A DNA stretch of 64,000 bases from Fibrisoma montanum (GTDB lineage Bacteria; Bacteroidota; Bacteroidia; Cytophagales; Spirosomataceae), in the NCBI RefSeq assembly GCF_003583365.1, contig NZ_QXED01000005.1:124001-188000 (forward strand). Reading direction: 5' to 3'. How positions within the stretch are numbered: position 1 is the first letter of the stretch; every line of letters begins with the position of its first letter. This document shows positions 58,473-64,000 of the stretch, in pieces. The notes below the pieces were generated by a model. It saw only the letters and a list, made by a program, of their open reading frames with translations, made no database searches and had not been told where the DNA came from. The position numbers and the translations under genes were made by a program.

Positions 58473-59692
58473 GTGTGCTGATCTTGTCGGCTGTTACATG
58501 CGTGTAACGCATAGTCGTCAGAATGCTTTCGTGACCGAGCAGTTGCCGCGTCGGCGGTCCGATGAATATACCGGATATCCAGACCGCTTTCTAACAAATG
58601 CGTAGCAAAGCTATGCCGAAGCGAATGAATGCCACCCCGCTTCTAAATACTCCCAAAACGGGTTGCTTCGCTGTACACGCGCTGAATAGTACGAACGGCA
58701 AGTGGTTCGCCGGAAGTGATGTCTTCAAACAGGAACGCACCAGGCTTGTAGCGAAGGAGGTACTCGTTTAACTCGTTCAGTAGCTTTGCAGAGAGCATAA
58801 CCACGCGGTCTTTTTTGCCCTTTCCGGCTTTGATGATAATAAGCCGACGGGCCTGGTCAATGTCAGTCCGGCGCAGATGGGCCACTTCGCTTAAGCGCAT
58901 ACCCGTAGCGTAAACCATCCGGAACAGTGTACGGTATTTCAGGCTCGTTGTTGCCTTGAAAATCGCCTTCACTTCGTCTACGCTGTATACGGTTGGCAGA
59001 TTCTGAGGTTGCCTCGGATACGGAACGTCGTATATTTCCCTATTTCGTAAAAGTACCTTCTCTTGGTAAAATTTCCAAGCCGGTCCGCCGTTGCGGTTGA
59101 TATGGACGTTGATGGTAGCAGCTTGCAGACGTTTCTTCTCGATCAGAAACAGCAGGTACTTTTGGTACTGTTGTTTAGTCACTTCGTCAAGTGGCTTATT
59201 ACCGACGTAGCGAATTAGCGTAATCAGAGCCTGTTTGTAGTTTTTGAATGTCTTGAAGCTGTAATTGCCTACCTTCAAGGCTTCAGTAAGTGCCACAATA
59301 ACCGGGTGCCGGTCGTACTCGTGACGGGCCGCGTTCGGTATGGGCGGAGCATACCGGAACGGCAGACGGTGGTTACTGTTTACTGTACGTTTATTCAAGG
59401 GTGGCCAGGGTGTATTGGTCGCCTGCTCGATCTCGGCTACCGTAGCGGTAGGTTTGTACAGCCGCCCACAGCTTCATCGAAGCGGCAATACTCTTTGCCG
59501 AATAGTTGCCCGGTTTTGACAACGCTATCGCGGGTGTTGGGCACGACCCAGCATCGTCGGCTGTAACTCCAGCGTCGGCCCGCAATTTGCCGGATCAGCC
59601 GGGCCGCCGTCGCGGTCGTTGCCGATAGGGTCTGCTGGGAACGAGACCGTCAGCAGCGCGGGATCGCGCTCGTCAAGGTGAATGGTTATCAT
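58447..59692 (-). pseudogene. Decayed tyrosine recombinase (integrase) gene
   Basis: Reading three frames reconstructs one protein. It starts at the ATG of 59692 (MITIHLDERDPALLTVSFP), then shifts to a frame with RLIRQIAGRRWSYSRRCWVV (an N-terminal domain of Cytophagales integrases), and shifts again to RLYKPTATVAEIEQATNTPW. The SAM-like and catalytic domains follow in the 251-codon open frame ending at 58643: ATGMRLSEVAHLRRTDID (catalytic Arg), GKGKKDRVVML. An in-frame TAG then precedes GGIHSLRHSFATHLLESGLD (second Arg), and about 16 extra bases disrupt the join to RQLLGHESILTTMRYTHV. At least two frameshifts, a stop and an insertion mean it is inactive. I see no IntI-specific extra domain. 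Confidence 0.85.
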
Positions 59693-59860
59693 GGTACGGT
59701 AGGTATATCTCTGTATCGGGGAAGACAGAGCAGTCAGCCTGCAAAGTAACCGTTTTTCGGCTTTTGCGGGAAGTTATCCGATAAAAGACCGGGTCTGGTA
59801 AGCACCACGTAGCTTTTCTGACTATATTTTCGACACTATTTGAGAAAACCCAGATTCGTT

Positions 59861-60955
59861 ATGACTACGCGCAGAACCTTCCTGCAAACGGCCGCGCTCG
59901 GTGGCGCCACGGCTCTCTTCTCGCCGAACGTCCTCCTGGGCGCTACCCGTCCCAAAAAAGACCGGCTCGGGGTGGCCCTTGTCGGCCTGGGCTACTACAG
60001 CACCGATCTGCTGGCCCCGGCGCTGCAGCAAACCAAAAACTGTTACCTGGCCGGTATCGTGACGGGTACTCCCGCCAAAGCCGAAACCTGGAAGAAGAAA
60101 TACAACATTCCGGACAAGAACATCTACAGCTACCAGACCTTCGACCAGATCGCCAACAATCCAGATATCGACGTGGTGTACGTAGTGTTGCCGCCGTCGA
60201 TGCACGAGGAATACGTGGTACGGGCGGCCAAGGCGGGTAAGCACGTCTGGTGCGAAAAACCGATGGCCATAACGGCCAGAGAATGCCAGAACATGATCGA
60301 CACCTGCAAGAAAAACAAGGTGTCGCTGGCGATCGGCTACCGGCTGCATCACGAGCCAAACACGCAGGAATACGTGAAGCTGCTGCGCGATGGGAAAATC
60401 GGTAAGATTCAGATGGTAAGCTGTTCGGCTGGTTACCGGGACAACCGTACCAACCACTGGAAACAGACGAAGGAGCTGGGTGGGGGCGTCATGTACGACA
60501 TGGGCGTATACGTATTGCAGGGGGCCCGGCTGGCTACGGGTGAGGAGCCGATTGCCGTAACGGCCCAGCAGTTTACGAGTCGGCCGGAGATCTACAAAAA
60601 TGGCCTCGACGAGACGACCATGGCCCAGCTGGAGTTTCCGAGTGGGGCGCGGGCGGCCGTGCAAACCAGCTTCGGCATGAACATGAACTACCTCTACGTG
60701 ACCGGCGACAAGGGTATGCTGAAGATGGAGCCGTATTCGGCCTACAACGGCCAGACCGGTGAGTACCCCGGTGGTAAAATCCAGCATCCGTATCAGGTGC
60801 CGTTCCAGCAGGCCCGGCAAATGGACGACGATGCCGCATCGATCATGGCTGGCAAACCCATGCTGGTTCCGGGCGAGGAGGGTCTCCGCGACATCGTCAT
60901 CGTAGAAGCCATCTACAAAGCCGCCAAGAACGGCCAGCGGGTGAAAATCGCCTGA
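59861..60955 (+). CDS. Tat-exported Gfo/Idh/MocA family oxidoreductase, 364 aa
   Basis: The ATG at 59861 gives MTTRRTFLQTAALGGATALF, a Tat signal with twin arginine R-R-T-F-L; the extra upstream residues are not needed. The N-terminal Rossmann fold has LGVALVGLGYYSTDLLAPAL (G-x-G-x-x). GKHVWCEKPMAITARECQNM contains the family E-K-P lysine, and GGGVMYDMGVYVLQGARLAT holds the conserved D-x-G-x-H/Y region. It is likely a glucose-fructose-oxidoreductase-like dehydrogenase acting on a sugar in the periplasm with bound NADP(H). The gene ends just before the second GTCTGAC element. Confidence 0.9.
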   Translation: MTTRRTFLQTAALGGATALFSPNVLLGATRPKKDRLGVALVGLGYYSTDLLAPALQQTKNCYLAGIVTGTPAKAETWKKKYNIPDKNIYSYQTFDQIANNPDIDVVYVVLPPSMHEEYVVRAAKAGKHVWCEKPMAITARECQNMIDTCKKNKVSLAIGYRLHHEPNTQEYVKLLRDGKIGKIQMVSCSAGYRDNRTNHWKQTKELGGGVMYDMGVYVLQGARLATGEEPIAVTAQQFTSRPEIYKNGLDETTMAQLEFPSGARAAVQTSFGMNMNYLYVTGDKGMLKMEPYSAYNGQTGEYPGGKIQHPYQVPFQQARQMDDDAASIMAGKPMLVPGEEGLRDIVIVEAIYKAAKNGQRVKIA

Positions 60956-60977
60956 CGCATTTAAAGTCTGATAAAAA

Positions 60978-61091
60978 GGTCAGACGTGCCGTCAGACCAG
61001 AGCGGGGCTACCCCAAGGTCTGACGGTACGTCTGACCGGCTTATGTACAGACCCGCCAGCAGCTACTCAGGGTCAGACGTACCGTCAGACC
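60978..61091. repeat. GTCTGAC intergenic repeat element, locus 2
   Basis: Three 21-base copies with core GTCTGAC-GGTAC-GTCTGAC or its complement: 60978-60998 (reverse, with G for A as at 49408), 61017-61037 (plus) and 61071-61091 (reverse). Alternating orientation lets neighbouring copies pair into long hairpins. It starts 22 bases after the oxidoreductase stop codon. The rest of the 280-base spacer to 61237 has no gene. Confidence 0.9.
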
Positions 61092-61236
61092 CTGGGTGGA
61101 CGTACTACGTTGGTGGTAAATACCTTACGCGGGGTATCCTACAACCCACACATACGTTGTGCGTCTTGTGTGCTACGGGAGCCTTGCGGCCGGGCCGCGT
61201 TTTTGCTTACTTTGGCTACTGAAACGCTGCCGTACT

Positions 61237-61476
61237 ATGACACCCATCTATTTTACTACACTTCCCGCCGACGAACAGTTGGACATTTTATATTTCAAGG
61301 GTGACATACTGGCTAACCGCTACGAAGACGAACACGTGTATCTGCTGTATAGTCTCGACGATTTCTACGTTGAACTCCGCTACGACGCTTACAAGAGCAA
61401 ACTACAGCACCTCGACGCATTCCGCGATACCGACCGACTGGAGCCGTATCTGCCGTATCTGGTGGAGATGGACTAA
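61237..61476 (+). CDS. Small conserved-looking hypothetical protein, 79 aa
   Basis: The ATG at 61237 gives MTPIYFTTLPADEQLDILYF; the upstream frame is off composition. The sequence is acidic and aromatic-rich (DEHVYLLYSLDDFYVELRYD), with alternating hydrophobic residues suggesting a small beta sheet followed by a helix. I believe similar short proteins exist in Cytophagales but cannot name a family. It has its own terminator. No role is assigned. Confidence 0.6.
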   Translation: MTPIYFTTLPADEQLDILYFKGDILANRYEDEHVYLLYSLDDFYVELRYDAYKSKLQHLDAFRDTDRLEPYLPYLVEMD

Positions 61477-61513
61477 GTCGAGCGGACTAAGCCAAACCAA
61501 TTGTTATTACAAA

Positions 61514-61545
61514 CCAGAGAAGCCCCGGTCCGGGGCTTTTCTGGT
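61514..61545 (+). terminator. Rho-independent terminator
   Basis: AGCCCCGG (61521-61528), one-base loop, CCGGGGCT (61530-61537) followed by TTT, with flanking CCAGA/TCTGG extending the stem. It lies 37 bases after the stop codon of the small gene and just before the convergent gene ending at 61566. Confidence 0.75.
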
Positions 61546-61565
61546 TTTGGTGGATGTACCAGCAC

Positions 61566-62012
61566 TCAGGGCATCAGATCGCAGCCGGCCGCACTGATTT
61601 CCAGCGTATTCTCCGCTTCAGTCGTGCCCGTAAACGATACGCCCAGCGTTACGCCGAGTCCCCACAGCACTTCCGGCCGACCCGGCACGGCAAACCGGTG
61701 CATCCCCCAGGGCGACGGGGCGAGGTTCAGCCCGTCGTGGGCGGCAATCCGGCGCTCCCCGTCGAACACGTGAACGTTGGTGATTTTGGCACGGGGCGAA
61801 TTACTCCGGAATCGGATCAACGCCGAATCGATGGCCAGACGGTTGTCGTTGACGATCACCGGCGTCGGGATGGCGAAATGAAACCAGTTGGTTGTGTTGG
61901 GGCGGCCAACAACGCGGATGAAAAAGCCCGCCCGCCATTGCGTCTGTATGTTCCCGGGCACTTCAATCTGCATGGTGTGACCGTGCGCCCACATTGCTTG
62001 TGCTAATGCCAT
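61566..62012 (-). CDS. Stand-alone DUF6623-like domain protein, 148 aa
   Basis: It begins MALAQAMWAHGHTMQIEVPG and follows the same blocks as the N terminus of the protease gene at 62486-63439: WRAGFFIRVVG, NWFHFAIPTPVIVND, ITNVHVFDGERRIAAHDGLN, LWGLGVTLGVSFTG, LEISAAGCDL. I recall the family as DUF6623; the match should be checked. There is no signal peptide. The domain looks like a beta sandwich with conserved W, F, H and D residues. It is the last gene of a three-gene unit and could be an immunity, chaperone or structural counterpart of the protease. Confidence 0.75.
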   Translation of the reverse strand: MALAQAMWAHGHTMQIEVPGNIQTQWRAGFFIRVVGRPNTTNWFHFAIPTPVIVNDNRLAIDSALIRFRSNSPRAKITNVHVFDGERRIAAHDGLNLAPSPWGMHRFAVPGRPEVLWGLGVTLGVSFTGTTEAENTLEISAAGCDLMP

Positions 62013-62025
62013 TTGGATAAGGGAT

Positions 62026-62481
62026 TTAGTTGATTTTCTGTAAGGTCGTTCTGGATAGATTCCGGATCATCTCCGACGGATTTTCCCGGCTCATGCGATC
62101 CAGCTTTTGCTTCAACGCTGCCGGTGCGGCCTGGTCTACGGCCTTAATGGCCAGCTTCTTGACGCTTACGTCGTCGGCATCAATCAGGCGGTCGGCGATG
62201 GGATACCGGACCTCGTCGGGCAGGTTGACCAGCGCCGAGGCCGAGGCAATCCGCACCAGGGCCCGGGGGCTGGTCGAGGCCGTTGCTACAATCTGATGCG
62301 CCTGCGGATTAGGCAGCAGACTGGCCAGGTAAACGGCCTTCGACGCGAGCATGGGGTCGGGGTCGTTGGCCAGCTGCATCAGAACCGGTACGTCCGATTC
62401 ATCGATGAGTTGAGCCAGTTGCGCGTAGTCAGGTTCATCGCTGCTCAGTCGCAGCCGGAGTTCGGTTGGGGAAAGTGCCAT
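62026..62481 (-). CDS. HEAT-repeat-like protein, 151 aa
   Basis: MALSPTELRLRLSSDEPDYA is followed by helical pairs typical of HEAT/armadillo repeats: VPVLMQLANDPDPMLASKAV, LVRIASASALVNLPDEV and DVSVKKLAIKAVDQAAPAAL. No catalytic motif or signal peptide is seen. Such repeats mediate protein-protein contacts. It lies 4 bases downstream of the protease gene and 13 bases upstream of the stand-alone domain gene, so the three are likely co-expressed and may act together. Confidence 0.72.
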   Translation of the reverse strand: MALSPTELRLRLSSDEPDYAQLAQLIDESDVPVLMQLANDPDPMLASKAVYLASLLPNPQAHQIVATASTSPRALVRIASASALVNLPDEVRYPIADRLIDADDVSVKKLAIKAVDQAAPAALKQKLDRMSRENPSEMIRNLSRTTLQKIN

Positions 62482-62485
62482 GCGA

Positions 62486-63439
62486 TTAAGCGTTTACGGT
62501 TAGCGCGTTCGACTTCATGGTGCTGATTTCTGAATTGACCAGATCAGGGGGCGGGTTCGTGATGTTCGACGTACCGTTGCCGGTCATCAGCCGGTTGTTG
62601 TCGTTCACGTGCGACAGGCCCAGTACGTGGCCGATCTCATGGCCCAGCGTCCACCGTGTAGCGCCACTGGCCACCACCGCACCGGGCCGACCGCTGGGAT
62701 GGGCCGCACAGCCGTTGTAGGGCGGATTGGTTGCCTGGACGAAATACACCACCACATCGTTGCGGCCGACATTGTTGCGGTTGGTGAACAACTGATTTTG
62801 TTCGGCCGTCGTTTCTCCGCGCGTACAACCGCCAACATCCACTACGTTCAGATCGGGCAGGTTCAGCGTTTCGTTGCTCATGTGTACTACCCGGATTCCG
62901 GCGGGTTCGTAGACCTGCCGCATCGAACTGATCATCGTGTCCATCGATACGGTCGGGGCGGTGAGCACCTTCGTGTGCAGACGAACCGTTTCGAACAGGT
63001 TGAAGTCGCAGCCGGCCGCACTGAATTCGAGCGTGTTCTGGGCGTCGGTTGTGCCCGAGAAGCGCACACCCACCGAAATGCCGATCCCCCAAAGCGCATC
63101 GGGCTTGCCCGTAACCTGAAAGCGCTCCAGCCCAAAGGCGGTGGGCGAGAGGTTCAGGCCGTCGTGCGTAGCAATGCGCCCTTCGCCGTCGTAAACGTGC
63201 ACGTTGGTTACGGCGGCCTGCGGAGACCCGGCCCGGAACCGAAGCATCACCGAATCGACCATCTGTCGTTTGTCATTGACAATGACGGTCGTTGGAATGC
63301 CAAAATGAAACCAGTTTGTCGAGTTGGGTTGCCCCACCACCCGAATGAAGAAACCGGCTCGCCACACACTCCGGATTCGATCCGGAAACTCCACCTGCAT
63401 CGCATGCCCGTGGGTCCACATTGCCTGTGTGATTGCCAT
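62486..63439 (-). CDS. Metzincin-type zinc metalloprotease with N-terminal DUF6623-like domain, 317 aa
   Basis: Residues 1-146 are the domain that also exists alone at 61566-62012 (MAITQAMWTHGHAMQVEFPD to FSAAGCDF). The C-terminal half has LGHEIGHVLGLSHVNDNNRL, the extended zinc motif H-E-x-x-H-x-x-G-x-x-H, followed by MTGNGTSNIT where the Met could be the metzincin Met-turn. VDVGGCTRGETTAEQ and YNGCAAHPSGR have cysteines that could pair. There is no N-terminal signal peptide, so export would need an unusual route or the protein is intracellular. It heads an operon with a HEAT-repeat protein and the stand-alone domain. Confidence 0.78.
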   Translation of the reverse strand: MAITQAMWTHGHAMQVEFPDRIRSVWRAGFFIRVVGQPNSTNWFHFGIPTTVIVNDKRQMVDSVMLRFRAGSPQAAVTNVHVYDGEGRIATHDGLNLSPTAFGLERFQVTGKPDALWGIGISVGVRFSGTTDAQNTLEFSAAGCDFNLFETVRLHTKVLTAPTVSMDTMISSMRQVYEPAGIRVVHMSNETLNLPDLNVVDVGGCTRGETTAEQNQLFTNRNNVGRNDVVVYFVQATNPPYNGCAAHPSGRPGAVVASGATRWTLGHEIGHVLGLSHVNDNNRLMTGNGTSNITNPPPDLVNSEISTMKSNALTVNA

Positions 63440-63504
63440 ACAATAAGGGTTTAGAAGAGGAATAGACTGCCGATGAACGGCCCTAAGGCGCTCATGGACA
63501 GAAT

Positions 63505-63512
63505 CAAAGGTA
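63505..63512 (-). promoter_or_regulatory. Candidate -7 element of the metalloprotease operon
   Basis: On the minus strand TACCTTTG, a full match to TAnnTTTG, 66 bases upstream of the ATG at 63439. No clear -33 TTG was seen at the usual distance. Confidence 0.35.
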
Positions 63513-63680
63513 GAGGGTGTGGAGAAAAATTTCTAGCGGGATTGAACGTGATAAACCGAGTAGTTATACGTATTTTATGGAGTGATAGGTCAGTACGTTG
63601 CCCGGACACTTTTTTGCCGATTTGTATGGGTAACTGACCCGTATGGCCTTTTTTTGCACGCAGAACGCATTTCCAGCTAC

Positions 63681-64000
63681 ATGAGTCAAACTCCCGAACA
63701 ACGGGTCGCGGCCCAGTTGAATCTTAACGCCCGATCCGTTGCCAATACCATCGACCTGCTCAACGGCGGGGCCACCGTCCCGTTCATTGCCCGCTACCGG
63801 AAAGAAGCCACGAACCAGCTCGACGAAATCCAGATCCAGCAGATCAGGGATACGTATCAGAAACTGCTGGACCTGGATAAGCGCCGGGACGCGATCCTGA
63901 AGTCCATCGATGAGCAGGGAAAGCTGACGCCCGAACTCCGGCGAAAACTGGAATCCGTCGATTCGCTGACGGAACTGGAAGACCTGTACCTACCGTATAA
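63681..64000 (+). CDS. Tex family transcription accessory protein, 5' part only
   Basis: The ATG at 63681 opens a frame of 106 visible codons that runs past the window end. The translation has RVAAQLNLNARSVANTIDLL, VPFIARYRKEATNQLDEIQI, LDLDKRRDAILKSIDEQGKL and LTELEDLYLPY, which are the N-terminal helix-turn-helix region landmarks of Tex/YqgF-like S1-domain proteins. Full-length Tex is about 750-800 residues with a C-terminal S1 RNA-binding domain, not visible here. It probably binds RNA/RNA polymerase in the cytoplasm. Confidence 0.93.
   Translation, partial: MSQTPEQRVAAQLNLNARSVANTIDLLNGGATVPFIARYRKEATNQLDEIQIQQIRDTYQKLLDLDKRRDAILKSIDEQGKLTPELRRKLESVDSLTELEDLYLPY

Noticed and set aside
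58447-59692. Canonical integron integrase IntI
   Set aside because: The recombinase has the ordinary Cytophagales integrase layout with an N-terminal RRW-type domain, lacks the IntI-specific extra segment, and is oriented with its 3' end towards the cassette-like region.
59822-60820. Minus-strand ORF of 332 aa
   Set aside because: It is antisense to the clear Gfo/Idh/MocA oxidoreductase gene and has no family features.

Overview
The window reads as a GC-rich chromosomal segment of a Bacteroidota bacterium, most likely a Cytophagales member close to Spirosoma/Fibrella (Spirosomataceae). Reasons: a type IX secretion C-terminal domain, FAS1 and beta-helix surface proteins, TAnnTTTG-type promoter matches, almost no Shine-Dalgarno sites, and protein families typical of that order. 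The genus is an inference. No rRNA or tRNA gene was seen.

Layout. (1) 1-5561: a universal stress protein (cut by the window edge) overlapping a GNAT acetyltransferase, small hypothetical genes, a possible structured RNA near 2.6-2.8 kb, a large lipoprotein and a small heat-shock protein. (2) 5562-12850: four minus-strand surface-protein genes, three of them tandem paralogues built from a GN-NTF-G-AG repeat, plus a beta-helix protein. (3) 13496-43195: a roughly 30 kb polysaccharide locus. It holds a MraY/WecA-like initiator, many glycosyltransferases (GT2, GT4, GT8-like, GT9, GT-C), sugar tailoring genes (DegT aminotransferase, formyltransferase, acetyltransferases, WbqC, deacetylase, acyltransferase 3), a polymerase/ligase-like membrane protein, the Wzm/Wzt ABC exporter, and Wzz-like and SLBB/Wza-like export proteins. 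From 43195 down to 21112 all 18 genes lie on the minus strand, mostly tightly packed. (4) 43447-53818: housekeeping genes (parE, pheA, a Moco oxidoreductase, gmhA, a ROK kinase, a nitrilase-family amidohydrolase) with a FAS1 lipoprotein, a Uma2 protein and an unknown secreted protein. (5) 53819-59692: an AT-rich accessory island. (6) 59861-64000: a Gfo/Idh/MocA oxidoreductase, a three-gene metalloprotease/HEAT/duplicated-domain operon, and the start of tex.

The most unusual region is the island. Two intergenic hairpins (54016-54100 and 56437-56500) share identical 7-bp outer boxes (ACCCAAC/GTTGGGC, fitting the integron attC R-box consensus RYYYAAC/GTTRRRY). They have the same 4/3-nt asymmetric spacers, inner 8-bp boxes that differ in sequence but still pair, and conserved inner flanks (TGATG and TTTAC). 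They separate two gene pairs: a kinase-Nudix protein with a four-TM membrane protein, and a HicB-like/HicA-like pair. A decayed tyrosine recombinase gene lies next to them. I read this as an integron-like cassette cluster in which the first pair could be an undescribed defence module. The sequence supports the structure; the function is inference.

A second theme is intergenic spacers built from repeated short words arranged as long inverted repeats. Examples are the GTCTGAC family (49312-49490, 60978-61091), a GCAGAG family (50069-50149), a purine/pyrimidine family (32281-32356), a GAACGAGTGAAC family (33050-33106) and a dispersed 25-mer (14820 and 33894). They sit between genes transcribed in the same direction and may act as 3'-end or processing hairpins.
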